Position numbers and translations under genes: made by a program. The notes below the pieces were generated by a model, which ran no database searches, was not told the origin of the DNA, and saw only the letters and a program-made list of their open reading frames with translations. 64,000 nucleotides of DNA from JAGXFP01 sp039714535 (GTDB taxonomy: Bacteria > Desulfobacterota > Desulfobulbia > Desulfobulbales > JAGXFP01), in NCBI GenBank assembly GCA_039714535.1, contig JBDLJC010000010.1:19298-83297 (forward strand), written 5' to 3'. This document shows positions 1 to 8,513 of the stretch, piece after piece. How positions within the stretch are numbered: the first letter of the stretch is position 1; each line of letters starts with the position of its first letter.

Positions 1-86
1 TCAACCGCCCGCAAAACCTTAATCGCTTCACCCATAATTTCGGGGCCGATTCCATCACCTTCTAAAATTGCTATAGTCTTCTGCAT
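1..86 (-). CDS. leuB: 3-isopropylmalate dehydrogenase, N-terminal fragment (runs off window)
   Basis: Only the first 28 codons are in the window; the gene continues past position 1. The start codon is the ATG complementary to 84-86. The readable N-terminus (MQKTIAILEGDGIGPEIMGE) carries the GDGIGPE signature of the isocitrate/isopropylmalate dehydrogenase family. LeuB oxidatively decarboxylates 3-isopropylmalate in leucine synthesis. Isocitrate or tartrate dehydrogenases share this N-terminus, so the exact substrate is inferred. Confidence 0.7.
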   Translation of the reverse strand, partial: MQKTIAILEGDGIGPEIMGEAIKVLRAV

Positions 87-182
87 TGTCTTCCTTTTTT
101 CTTATATATTGGTGTAAGTAATAATAATTTCTATTGGTCTCATGTCATTTCGAATTTCATGACACGCAATGCCTAGTATAAC

Positions 183-235
183 CAGACCGCGCCTGTGAAC
201 TTGCCGCATAGCGCCGCCAATGTTCTCGCGGTCTG
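183..235. repeat. 9-bp perfect inverted repeat upstream of leuB
   Basis: CAGACCGCG (183-191) is repeated in inverted form as CGCGGTCTG (227-235), separated by 35 bases. It lies between the leuB start and the end of the nuclease gene. No U-tract follows on either strand, so it is not an obvious terminator. It might form a leader or attenuator stem, but nothing in the sequence fixes a role. Confidence 0.3.
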
Positions 236-254
236 ATTGAGCACATTAATTCAG

Positions 255-1175
255 TTATTTAATTTTCTTCATAAGCCAGTTGATCAGACCTAGTTCAACT
301 ACCATTTTGGAAAGTTTTTCTGGTAAAATTAATTGAATCTGACTTCCAAATTTAGTCTTAAATGCAGATAGCTGTTTATCCGGAGTATGGACAACAAAAA
401 ATAACTTGCGATATTTTCCACTCGTGAAGTTCTGAGAGTAGTTGTTAAAATCCTGGAAGGTTGCAGCGGATTTCACTTGAACTTGATAAAGTTCCTCGTT
501 GATAGGATCTTCAAGCTCGATGTCCGAAAATTTCATGGTTCCACCGAGAACAGATATCCTCTTCCAACCTGTTGCTCTGAAAACTAAATCAACTAATGTT
601 TCAAAGTCCTTCCAATGTAACCGACCTAATGCAGCTGCAACATTATGACAAAGGATTTCTTTAGAATTTAAAATTGCTAAAAACTCTGAACTTTGTTCGC
701 CATTGATTAGCCGTTGAAGTTCATCAACCTCTTTAACCTTGCATATGGTCCCACGAAAACCTTGAAGTTTTGATATTCTCCCTGAAATACTATTACTTAA
801 CAATGCTTCGCCAAGGATGTCTTGATTATTCCATTTGCCTACTTTTCTGTATTTTGAAATATTATCTTCGTAAATTATTTGGTCGGCTACTTTGGTCCAC
901 CACAAACAACTACCGTGAAATGTAACCCATATATCATCAAGCGTTGACTCACAAAGCATTTTTAAAGCTCGGCAATCTCGTGTTGCAGTGCCTTTATTTG
1001 TTGTTTCACTCTCTAATTCTTTTTGAATTTTCTCCCAATTACAAGTATTAATGTCAATTAGGTCTTGCTGTGACCATCCAATACGTAAGATATTATTCTC
1101 AATGCTAGAACTTTCCCAAACACCATTGCGACCAAGTTTTACATAAAATGCATTTTTACAGGTGATTGGTGCCAT
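255..1175 (-). CDS. Mrr-like PD-(D/E)XK restriction endonuclease with N-terminal reader-like domain
   Basis: This is a 306-residue protein. The C-terminal half (about 185-300) has the layout of Mrr-type nucleases: a helix DFETLVDLVF with Glu192, then SDIEL with Asp218, then QVQVKS with Gln233 and Lys235. That gives a D...QxK active site, the variant typical of Mrr enzymes. The N-terminal half (about 10-150) contains the segments GTATRDCRAL and DDIWVTFHGSCLWWTKV, which look like a small beta-rich binding domain of the PUA/EVE kind found in modification-dependent restriction proteins; this part of the call is inference. No methyltransferase is adjacent, which fits a single-gene type IV system. 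The gene is visibly AT-richer than its neighbours, suggesting acquisition. Its stop lies near a palindromic element on one side and leuB on the other. Confidence 0.6.
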   Translation of the reverse strand: MAPITCKNAFYVKLGRNGVWESSSIENNILRIGWSQQDLIDINTCNWEKIQKELESETTNKGTATRDCRALKMLCESTLDDIWVTFHGSCLWWTKVADQIIYEDNISKYRKVGKWNNQDILGEALLSNSISGRISKLQGFRGTICKVKEVDELQRLINGEQSSEFLAILNSKEILCHNVAAALGRLHWKDFETLVDLVFRATGWKRISVLGGTMKFSDIELEDPINEELYQVQVKSAATFQDFNNYSQNFTSGKYRKLFFVVHTPDKQLSAFKTKFGSQIQLILPEKLSKMVVELGLINWLMKKIK

Positions 1176-1234
1176 ATTATCTCCAAACGAACTTAAAAAT
1201 TAAGTTGAGAAATTAGCAAAAAGAATCTGCGAAA

Positions 1235-1360
1235 GATGGCTAAGCGAAAATTTCGATAAACAAGGAGTAGCGTGTTTTTGAGAGTGAGGCCATACTTTAG
1301 TATGCCGAACGAACAAAAATGCGCTACGACGCCGTAGATCGGAATTTTCGCGACGCCATC
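1235..1360. repeat. 126-bp imperfect palindromic element (REP/MITE-like)
   Basis: The whole stretch folds on itself. GATGGC at 1235-1240 pairs with GCCATC at 1355-1360, CGAAAATTTCGAT with ATCGGAATTTTCG (one mismatch), GTAGCGTGTTTTTG with CAAAAATGCGCTAC (two mismatches), and the apex is CATACTTTAGTATG. It sits between the nuclease gene and the Fur-FeoA gene and overlaps the latter's stop codon. The extended cruciform shape is that of dispersed REP-like or MITE-like elements; only this copy was seen in the window. Confidence 0.6.
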
Positions 1361-2120
1361 AATGATCCTCTTTATCCGGATGACGGCAGGCATGGGCAAC
1401 CAGAATAGACTGGGCCATGGCTAAATCAAGGGCCAGTCTGGTATCGTGGGCCGCAACGATAAACGGTCCGCCCGGGTTATTATTGATCACTTCCAGCAAG
1501 ATCCCCGGACTAAGCCCCATGGCGGCCATCCTGGCCTGCATCTCCCTACTGCCAACAATCTCAACAATCCGGACCTTTTCACCGACAGCGGCAAGTTGCA
1601 GCGGCGGATTCGCCTCCCGCTTGGTCAGACAACCATCACACAACCCGTATATTTCCATCTTGTGCTGCAACGGGTGAAAGTTAAACTCGGCAGCTATCTC
1701 CAGTTGCAGTCCTTCCAACCGCTTATTGCGAAATTCCCGGATAAGACCGCAAGAGGTGCAGATAAAGTGATCGTGATGATCACCTAAATGATGGTGCTCG
1801 TAAGTCGCCTCCTGGGTTTCAAACTCATTTTTCTGGGCAAAACCGCACTGGCAAAACATATCCATGGTCTCGCCCAAAAAATCCAGATCGTAGTCCTTAT
1901 TGCCCCCGGACTCGATAAATTTGAGCATATCAGGCAAAGTGATATGTAATTCAACCGACAGGAACTCATCCAGAATCTTAAGCCGGTCCGGAATTCGCGT
2001 CGCATCTATCGATTGCAGCACTTCCCGGAACTGCTGCCGTTCGATATTATGCTGTTCAATCTCGGAAATGGCCTGCGAATGCTTTCTCTTGCGGTTCCTG
2101 AAACGGGGGAATTTTATCAT
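1359..2120 (-). CDS. Fur-family metalloregulator fused to a C-terminal FeoA domain
   Basis: This 253-residue protein contains a Fur-type region at about 35-165. It has a histidine-rich hinge (EHHHLGDHHDHFIC) and two CxxC pairs (121-124 and 161-164) that usually bind structural zinc. Residues about 173-242 match the small SH3-like FeoA domain (GEKVRIVEI, ARMAAMGLSPG). Fur proteins bind operator DNA with Fe(II) or another metal; FeoA is normally a cytoplasmic partner of the ferrous transporter FeoB. FeoA-like domains also occur at the C-terminus of MntR/DtxR regulators, so here it could act as a regulatory domain on a Fur scaffold. The N-terminal about 25 residues are basic, and the start could lie further in. 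The N-terminal winged-helix half is divergent, so the metal is not predicted. Confidence 0.75.
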   Translation of the reverse strand: MIKFPRFRNRKRKHSQAISEIEQHNIERQQFREVLQSIDATRIPDRLKILDEFLSVELHITLPDMLKFIESGGNKDYDLDFLGETMDMFCQCGFAQKNEFETQEATYEHHHLGDHHDHFICTSCGLIREFRNKRLEGLQLEIAAEFNFHPLQHKMEIYGLCDGCLTKREANPPLQLAAVGEKVRIVEIVGSREMQARMAAMGLSPGILLEVINNNPGGPFIVAAHDTRLALDLAMAQSILVAHACRHPDKEDH

Positions 2121-2258
2121 AGGGGTGTCAACATCAATCTTTAATTAGGTATTTAGGGGAACTCTCTTACCCTGTGATACGGTAGAACCGCAGAAACGGG
2201 ACTCTGTTTGGTACTCGCTTGACGGGTATAAGTGCCCCAACGGGAATTTGCAAGCCAC

Positions 2259-2293
2259 CAGGAGGTACAGCCTCTCCTGATTTTTTGTTTTTT
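2259..2293 (+). terminator. Orphan terminator-like hairpin
   Basis: CAGGAG (2259-2264) pairs with CTCCTG (2274-2279), followed by a T-rich run (TTTTTTG then TTTTTTT). It reads as a plus-strand rho-independent terminator, but no plus-strand gene lies upstream in the window. It could end a short unannotated transcript or a leader. Confidence 0.35.
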
Positions 2294-2346
2294 TATGTGC
2301 CAGGACTCCAATTGTAGGGCACTAATACTTAGTTCCGCTGTTTTTT

Positions 2347-3513
2347 TCAATAGAGGAAAAAGTTACGACGGAGGGCGTCGAAGTCGGCCAGCTCCTCCCG
2401 CCAGCCCTCTTCAAGATCAGCCACCCTTTCGCCCGACTCCAAGGCCTCCCGCAGAGTCCTGCTGCCAAGAATCATGTCCATAGGCAATTTTTCATACTCA
2501 TACTCATAGGGCGGTTCTTTATAGGCAAACTGCTCAGCATAAAGATTCAAAGTGGTACCCAACAAGGCCAACGAAGTACGGTAAGGCCGAAAAACCCGGC
2601 GATCGGTGACCTGCAACTGGAAACCATTACATAGTTCACCCCGATGCTTGTTTGAGGTCGGCTCGAAGGCGACCGGCCGCAAAACACATCCGGCCAGATC
2701 CGGGCGGTCGAGAGCACTTAAGAATCGGTCATGCTCCAGGTAAGGCGCTCCAAATAACTCAAAAGGCAGGCAGGTGCCGCGCCCCTCCGAGACGCTTGCC
2801 CCCTCCCATATAACCTGCCCCGGGTAGACCAGAGCAGTGTCCAGGGTCGGCATATTTGGCGAAGGGAACAGCCACGGCAGGCCGGTATCATCGAAATACA
2901 TCCCCCGCTGCCAGCCGGCCATGGTGATAATCTCCAGATCGGCATTAATGCCGAAATGCTCGTTAAAAAGCCGGGCCAATTCGCCCATGGTCAGGCCATG
3001 CCGCATGGGAATCGGGTAGAGGCCGACAAAAGACCGGTAATCGTCTTCCACCAGATTACCTTCTATCAGATCACCGCCGATGGGGTTGGGCCGATCAAGA
3101 ATCACCACCTTCTTGCCGAACTCGGCGGCCGCCTCAAGACAATAAGCCATGGTATAGATAAAGGTATAGACCCTGGTGCCGACATCCTGTAAATCGATGA
3201 GCAGCACGTCAAGGTGATCGAACATCGCCCCATCCGGTTTTCTGGTCTGACCATATAAACTGAACAGGGGCAGACCGGTGGTCCGGTCCTCCATGTGGGC
3301 GGACTCGATCATGTTGTCCTGTTTGTCGGCAAAAAAACCGTGCTGGGGAGAAAAAATACAGGTGAGTTGTCCCGGCAGGACCGAGTTGATAATATCCCGG
3401 CTGTGGCGGAAATTATGGTCGGTGGATGCCTGGTTGCAGAGCAGACCAAGTCTTTTACCCTTCAGCCAGGTGGGAGGATTGCTTGCCAGTTGTTCGATGC
3501 CGGTTTTGATCAT
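2347..3513 (-). CDS. DUF1343 / NamZ-type exo-beta-N-acetylmuramidase
   Basis: The 388 residues match the DUF1343 family along their length: GKRLGLLCNQAS near residue 20, FSPQHGFF near 55, DLQDVGTRVYTF near 108, and DRPNPIGG followed by EGNLVE near 145. Characterised members (NamZ) release N-acetylmuramic acid from the non-reducing end of peptidoglycan fragments. Those proteins are usually exported, but this one starts MIKTGIEQLASNPP with no hydrophobic signal, implying a cytoplasmic recycling role or a mis-set start. It is preceded on the same strand by about 200 bp without a gene and is divergent from cooC. Confidence 0.8.
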   Translation of the reverse strand: MIKTGIEQLASNPPTWLKGKRLGLLCNQASTDHNFRHSRDIINSVLPGQLTCIFSPQHGFFADKQDNMIESAHMEDRTTGLPLFSLYGQTRKPDGAMFDHLDVLLIDLQDVGTRVYTFIYTMAYCLEAAAEFGKKVVILDRPNPIGGDLIEGNLVEDDYRSFVGLYPIPMRHGLTMGELARLFNEHFGINADLEIITMAGWQRGMYFDDTGLPWLFPSPNMPTLDTALVYPGQVIWEGASVSEGRGTCLPFELFGAPYLEHDRFLSALDRPDLAGCVLRPVAFEPTSNKHRGELCNGFQLQVTDRRVFRPYRTSLALLGTTLNLYAEQFAYKEPPYEYEYEKLPMDMILGSRTLREALESGERVADLEEGWREELADFDALRRNFFLY

Positions 3514-3710
3514 ATTTTAAACTTTTTTCATTAAATGAATCTTTGAGAAAGAATCGTGCTTATATTCCTATCCATTACCATTGCCCGGAATAGATATCAT
3601 TAAACATATAAATAGTTAAAAAGTAAACCGGCCCTTTTATTAATGAATGTAACAGACAACTTCGTTATTGTGCCCCAATCATCCCCACTGACAATTACCA
3701 AGGAAACAGT

Positions 3711-4460
3711 ATGAAAATAGCGATAAGCGGTAAAGGCGGCGTCGGCAAGACCACCATAATGGCCCTGATAGCAGAACAACTGAAGCGTGACGGCAATGAG
3801 GTGTTGATCATCGACGCCGACCCCAGCCCCCATATGGCCCAGACCATCGGCGTTAAAGATCCAGGCTCCATCGTCCCGATCGCCGAGATGAAAACCCTGT
3901 TGCAGGAAAGATCGGGCAAGACCGAGGGCTCGCCTTTCTATAATATCAACCCGCAGGTCGATGACCTGTTGAGCCGTTACATGGTTGAAGATAACGGCCT
4001 GAAACTCATGGTTCTGGGCGCCATTGAGGGCGGCAACAAGGGCTGTGCCTGCGCCGAGAGCACCGTTTTAAAAAGAATGCTGACAAAACTACTCCTCTCC
4101 CCCAGCCAGTTTGCCCTGCTTGATATGGAGGCCGGAGTAGAGCATCTGGGCCGCGGTACCATTGCCGGGGTCGATCATCTGCTGACCGTCGTTATTCCTG
4201 CCAAATCGAGCATCAGAACGGCCCTCAAGGTGAAGAAACTGGCCGAGGAAGTCGGCATAAAATCGATCCACTTTGTCGGCAACAAGGTTGTAGATGAAGA
4301 AGATGAAGAATTCCTGACCGAAGGCCTTGGCGTCAAGCCCATCGCCTTCTTCCCCGACAACCCAATGATCAGTAAAGCAGAAAGAAAAGGCCAGCCGGTC
4401 ATTACGCAGTTGGATGCGGTCCAGGAGCAGGTCAAAGGATTGTTAAAGGCACTGCTATAG
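3711..4460 (+). CDS. cooC: CooC-type nickel-insertion ATPase (CO dehydrogenase maturation)
   Basis: A 249-residue MinD/SIMIBI-class ATPase. It opens with the deviant Walker A loop GKGGVGKTT (7-15), has the second switch-like segment IDADPSPH (about 35-41), and a CxC pair (Cys112, Cys114) in GCACAES that is the nickel-binding feature of CooC dimers. CooC couples ATP hydrolysis to nickel loading of the C-cluster of CO dehydrogenase/acetyl-CoA synthase. An AAGGA ribosome site precedes the ATG. The client enzyme is not in the window; the next gene, 81 bp on, is an alcohol dehydrogenase. Confidence 0.85.
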   Translation: MKIAISGKGGVGKTTIMALIAEQLKRDGNEVLIIDADPSPHMAQTIGVKDPGSIVPIAEMKTLLQERSGKTEGSPFYNINPQVDDLLSRYMVEDNGLKLMVLGAIEGGNKGCACAESTVLKRMLTKLLLSPSQFALLDMEAGVEHLGRGTIAGVDHLLTVVIPAKSSIRTALKVKKLAEEVGIKSIHFVGNKVVDEEDEEFLTEGLGVKPIAFFPDNPMISKAERKGQPVITQLDAVQEQVKGLLKALL

Positions 4461-4541
4461 AAAACCGGAACAGCTCTTAGCTGTCTAAATGTTCCAGAGT
4501 TAAAAGCACATAAACAACCGGTTTACAGCAGGAATAATTAC

Positions 4542-5705
4542 ATGCAAAACTTTGTCCTTCACCTTCCGACCAAAATAATCTTCGGTAAGGAGACCATCAC
4601 CAATATTGGCCCGGAGACCGCAGCTTTCGGCAAAAAGGTTTTACTGGTTTATGGCTCCGGCAGCATAAAACAGAATACCATCTACAACCAGGTTACGGAT
4701 TCATTAGCCAGCGCCGGTCTGACCGTTATCGAACACCCCGGCGTAAAATCAAATCCGGTTTTAAGCCATGTCCGTGCAGGGATCAAACTTGCCAAAGAAC
4801 ATGGGGTAGAGGCGGTAGTTGCCGTGGGTGGCGGCAGCGTAATCGACAGCGCCAAGGCCATCTGCGCCGGAGCTATGGTAGAGCACGATGTCTGGTTGTT
4901 CTTCAAGGGGAAAAAAGGAGTCAAAGCAAAACTGCCCCTGACCTGCGTCCTGACCCTGGCCGCTGCCGGCTCGGAAATGAACGGCGGGATGGTGATAACC
5001 AACGAAGAAACAAAACATAAATTCGGCACCGGCAATCAGCTCCTGAAACCGGAAGTATCCATCCTCGACCCAAGCGCAACTTTCACCGTACCTCCGAGCT
5101 ACACAGCCTACGGCGCTGTTGATGCCATTGCCCATATCCTGGAGTTTTATTTCACCACCAGCGACCCTGCCACCCCGGTCCAGGACCGTTTCATGGAAGG
5201 GCTTATCATTAACACCATGGAGAGTTGCCAACAGGTTCTGGCCCAACCGGATGACTACCAGGCCCGAGCGGATCTGATGTGGTGTTCTACCCTGGCCCTG
5301 AACGGACTGACTGCGGCAGGTTTAGGCCTGGTCGGCTTCCCGATGCACATGATTGAACATTCCCTGAGCGCCCTCTACGATGTCCCGCACGGAGCCGGAC
5401 TTTCGGTAGTTATGCCCGCCTGGATGTCATGGCGGGCCGAAGCGGCACCGGCTAAATTCGCCCAATTTGCCCGGCGGGTGTTCAATATCAATGAAAGTGA
5501 TGACAGCAAAGCCGCCCGGCAGGGAATCACATCTTTAACCAAATGGTTCCGGGATGTCGGTAGCCCGGTCACCCTGACGGAGTTGGATATCCCAGAATCG
5601 GCCATCCCCCAAATAGCCGAAAATAGTCTGGCGCTGGCCAAGATCTGGCGCTTAAAGGGCTATGACAGCGAAATAATTTCCTATATTCTCAACAATTGTT
5701 CTTAA
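4542..5705 (+). CDS. Iron-containing alcohol dehydrogenase (YqhD/butanol dehydrogenase-like)
   Basis: A 387-residue group III alcohol dehydrogenase. The Rossmann half carries GGGSVIDSAKAI (97-108). The metal site is formed by Asp194, His198, His269 and His283, equivalent in spacing to the ligands of YqhD. The family reduces aldehydes with NAD(P)H, or oxidises primary alcohols. Length and motifs are complete. An AGGA ribosome site precedes the ATG. Substrate cannot be read from sequence; the closest family pattern is the NADPH-dependent aldehyde reductase YqhD / butanol dehydrogenase. Confidence 0.85.
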   Translation: MQNFVLHLPTKIIFGKETITNIGPETAAFGKKVLLVYGSGSIKQNTIYNQVTDSLASAGLTVIEHPGVKSNPVLSHVRAGIKLAKEHGVEAVVAVGGGSVIDSAKAICAGAMVEHDVWLFFKGKKGVKAKLPLTCVLTLAAAGSEMNGGMVITNEETKHKFGTGNQLLKPEVSILDPSATFTVPPSYTAYGAVDAIAHILEFYFTTSDPATPVQDRFMEGLIINTMESCQQVLAQPDDYQARADLMWCSTLALNGLTAAGLGLVGFPMHMIEHSLSALYDVPHGAGLSVVMPAWMSWRAEAAPAKFAQFARRVFNINESDDSKAARQGITSLTKWFRDVGSPVTLTELDIPESAIPQIAENSLALAKIWRLKGYDSEIISYILNNCS

Positions 5706-5836
5706 GTGGTGGTTAAAAAAAGAGTTCCCAGAATCCGCCATTTAAATTCAAGAAAATATTTACAAAAGCCACATCAATTGCTAAGTAAAGCGAACAATAT
5801 AAAATAATAAATTTTCCATATATATTTGAGGAACTA

Positions 5837-6199
5837 ATGGCTTCAAGAACCAATGAGGAAGACGACGATTTTTACGTAACAGCTTCCGATGAAGAACTGT
5901 TTTACGAACAGACCATCCGCAGGATGCGGTCGGAGGTAAACAGGGGCAGAACCTACGAACAGGCTTGCAAGTCTCTGTCCGACGTCGAAAAATATCTCCA
6001 GAAAGAGATCGGGGAAGATTTCCTGAAGGTTATTATCGCCGAGCGCCATTTCGGGGGCGGTTACGGTATCGACGATATCGCCCTGTTGCTCGATCTACCT
6101 TACGAAAAAGTCGAGGAAATCCGCAACCACATGCTTAGTGACCTAAGCGGCGCCCTTGATCGGGGAAAACGCTGGCCGGACAGTGACCTCAGCAACTGA
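5837..6199 (+). CDS. Small conserved acidic protein with C-terminal HTH-like segment
   Basis: 120 residues, preceded by a clear GAGGA ribosome site. The N-terminus is strongly acidic (EEDDDF), followed by amphipathic helices. Residues about 78-105 (GIDDIALLLDLPYEKVEEIR) have the pattern of a sigma-factor-like helix-turn-helix. No membrane segment, signal or cysteine motif is seen. It stands alone between the alcohol dehydrogenase and the convergent murA. Function is not recognised; a DNA-binding or anti-sigma-like role is only a guess. Confidence 0.65.
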   Translation: MASRTNEEDDDFYVTASDEELFYEQTIRRMRSEVNRGRTYEQACKSLSDVEKYLQKEIGEDFLKVIIAERHFGGGYGIDDIALLLDLPYEKVEEIRNHMLSDLSGALDRGKRWPDSDLSN

Positions 6200-6271
6200 T
6201 TTATCCGAACCGAAACCCACGCGCCTATCGGTTTGCGCAGACCAGCGGCTCAATTCGGAGTTTTATCATGA

Positions 6272-7534
6272 TTACTCTTCACCCCGACGGATAAGAGCCC
6301 CGACGTTATTAAGCTTACCGGCCAGATTATCATAACCCCGGTCCAGATGATAAACCCGTGATATCTCGGTTTCACCCTCTGCAGCCAAGGCTGCTATTAC
6401 CAGGGAAGCACTGGCCCGCAAATCGGTGGCCATAACCTGGGCCCCGGACAAGCCGCTCCTCCCCTTCACTATAGCGCTCTTGCCATCTATCCTTATATCG
6501 GCGCCCATTCGGCCCAATTCAGCTACATGCATGAAACGATTCTCGAAGATTGTCTCGGTGATTACACTCAAGCCCTGACCTAGGCACATAAGGGCCATGA
6601 TCTGGGCCTGAAGATCGGTGGGGAAGCCTGGATACGGCATGGTTTTTATATCGACACTTTTAAGGGCGCCATGGCGAGCGACCCAAATATGATCAACTCC
6701 CTCCTCAATCTCCAGCCCTACTTCACGAAGTTTATCAATTAGTGAAGACAGGTGGGTCGGGTCACAATCGGTCAAGGTCAACTCTCCGCCGGTCGCGCCT
6801 ACCGCTATCAGGTAGGTCCCGGTTTCAATCCGATCGGGAATAACCCTCGCTTCAGCCGCACGCAGTTCACTGACACCATGAATAACCAGACGATCAGTCC
6901 CCCTGCCTTCAATCCTGGCCCCCATATTAACCAGCATATCGACCAGATTGCCAATCTCCGGCTCCCGGGCCGCATTCTTGATAGTTGTAACGCCCTCGGC
7001 CAGAGTTGCGGCCATCAGGATATTTTCGGTGCCGGTAACCGATGGTATATCAAAATTAACGTCACCGCCTTGCAGCCTGCCGTCAATATTACCTTCCACA
7101 TACCCCTGTTCAAGACTCAATTCCACACCCAAGCGGCCAAGACCCTGCATATGAAAATCAATAGGCCGAGCGCCAATGGCGCAACCGCCAGGTAGCGACA
7201 CCCGGGCCTGCCCCATTCTGGCCAACAATGGGCCGAGAACCAAAACTGAGGCCCGCATAGTTTTGACCAGATCGTAGGATGCCTCGATATTATTCAGCTT
7301 AGTAGCATCAATCAACAGGGCATCGTCTTCTTCCCGACGTTGCCAGGTAATGCCGAATGACTCCAGTAGAACGAGCATCGTTCTGGTATCGCGCAAATCA
7401 GGAACATTATGCAGAACATGTTGACCCGGAGCCAAAATGGTTGCAGCCATGAGTGGTAAAGCCGCGTTTTTGGCGCCACTGATCCTGATCGACCCTTTCA
7501 GAGGCCGACCACCTTCAATAAATATATTGTCCAT
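6272..7534 (-). CDS. murA: UDP-N-acetylglucosamine 1-carboxyvinyltransferase
   Basis: MurA transfers enolpyruvate from PEP to UDP-GlcNAc, the committed step of peptidoglycan synthesis, in the cytosol. The 420-residue length is standard. The start MDNIFIEGGRPLKG and KNAALP near residue 22 are typical. Cys118 in GGCAIGARPIDFH is the catalytic residue that fosfomycin alkylates. DLRASASLVIAAL near the C-terminus is also conserved. It is the last gene of the rho-rpmE-prfA-prmC-murA run on the minus strand, 72 bp after prmC. Confidence 0.95.
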   Translation of the reverse strand: MDNIFIEGGRPLKGSIRISGAKNAALPLMAATILAPGQHVLHNVPDLRDTRTMLVLLESFGITWQRREEDDALLIDATKLNNIEASYDLVKTMRASVLVLGPLLARMGQARVSLPGGCAIGARPIDFHMQGLGRLGVELSLEQGYVEGNIDGRLQGGDVNFDIPSVTGTENILMAATLAEGVTTIKNAAREPEIGNLVDMLVNMGARIEGRGTDRLVIHGVSELRAAEARVIPDRIETGTYLIAVGATGGELTLTDCDPTHLSSLIDKLREVGLEIEEGVDHIWVARHGALKSVDIKTMPYPGFPTDLQAQIMALMCLGQGLSVITETIFENRFMHVAELGRMGADIRIDGKSAIVKGRSGLSGAQVMATDLRASASLVIAALAAEGETEISRVYHLDRGYDNLAGKLNNVGALIRRGEE

Positions 7535-7606
7535 TATTTAAAACCTGTCCGTAGATTTAAGGATGGGAATTACCCCGGATTGCCTAAAAGCAAAGGAAGT
7601 TGCACT

Positions 7607-8479
7607 TTACCTTCGCCCGCCCGTCCCGTCAACCGCCTGAGCCAAAGCGACTCTGGGAAGACCGGCATAATCTTTGACTATTTCGCGTAGCTCAAGGTTA
7701 GGCGCTGCCATAAATAGCTTGTGAATCATTTCCTCCTGCTCACCACCGATCTCGCACAGAACATAACCGCCTGGTTTAAGATATTGATTACAGGCAGGTA
7801 TTATCCGCTGGTAGGCGGCCATACCACTGTCGTCAGCATAAAGGGCCAAACCAGGCTCAAAATCCAACTCAGGTTGTAAGTTATCACGGGCCTGGCCAGC
7901 GACATAAGGAGGATTGGACACGATAAAATCGAACTTTGACTCGGGGGCTAAAGGGCAGAACCAGTCTCCATTAACCAAGACGACCCTTTCAGCAACCCCG
8001 TGCCGCTCGATATTACGGGCGGCCACTTCAAGGGCCTGCGGGGATAGATCTACCGCGACCAATTCCGCCCCGGCCAATTCAAGAGCTAAAACAACTGTAA
8101 TTATGCCGCTGCCCACCCCCAACTCCAGTACTTGTCCTGAAAAAGTGGTGGGATTATCAACCAGAGAGAGAACATTTTCAATGAGCAGTTCGGTTTCGGG
8201 ACGGGGAATCAGGACAGCCGGAGAGACTTCAAAGGAGAGAGACCAGAACTCTTGCTCACCGATAATATAGGCAAGAGGTTCGCGGCCCAGCCGCCGAAGC
8301 AACAGGCTTTCTAACTTATCTAACTCAGAGCGACTCAACTGCCGCTCATCAAGAAAAAGCTCAACTCGACTAAGACCAAGGGCAAAGCGGAGAAGAAACT
8401 CAGCCTCAAGGGCATCATCTGGGATATTAACCTGGCGAAGGCGACTAACCGTCTGGTTGTATAGTTCTCGAACCTTCAT
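7607..8479 (-). CDS. prmC: Peptide chain release factor N5-glutamine methyltransferase
   Basis: A 290-residue class I SAM methyltransferase. The glycine-rich SAM motif is ELGVGSGIITV near 119-129, and NPPY (189-192) is the signature for methylating the amide of the GGQ glutamine in release factors. The substrate gene, prfA, lies immediately upstream, 34 bp away on the same strand. IIGEQEFW near residue 72 is the usual N-terminal domain contact. Confidence 0.95.
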   Translation of the reverse strand: MKVRELYNQTVSRLRQVNIPDDALEAEFLLRFALGLSRVELFLDERQLSRSELDKLESLLLRRLGREPLAYIIGEQEFWSLSFEVSPAVLIPRPETELLIENVLSLVDNPTTFSGQVLELGVGSGIITVVLALELAGAELVAVDLSPQALEVAARNIERHGVAERVVLVNGDWFCPLAPESKFDFIVSNPPYVAGQARDNLQPELDFEPGLALYADDSGMAAYQRIIPACNQYLKPGGYVLCEIGGEQEEMIHKLFMAAPNLELREIVKDYAGLPRVALAQAVDGTGGRR

Positions 8480-8513
8480 TGGTAATGGCGGCCCAGATTA
8501 TTCGCAGATTATC

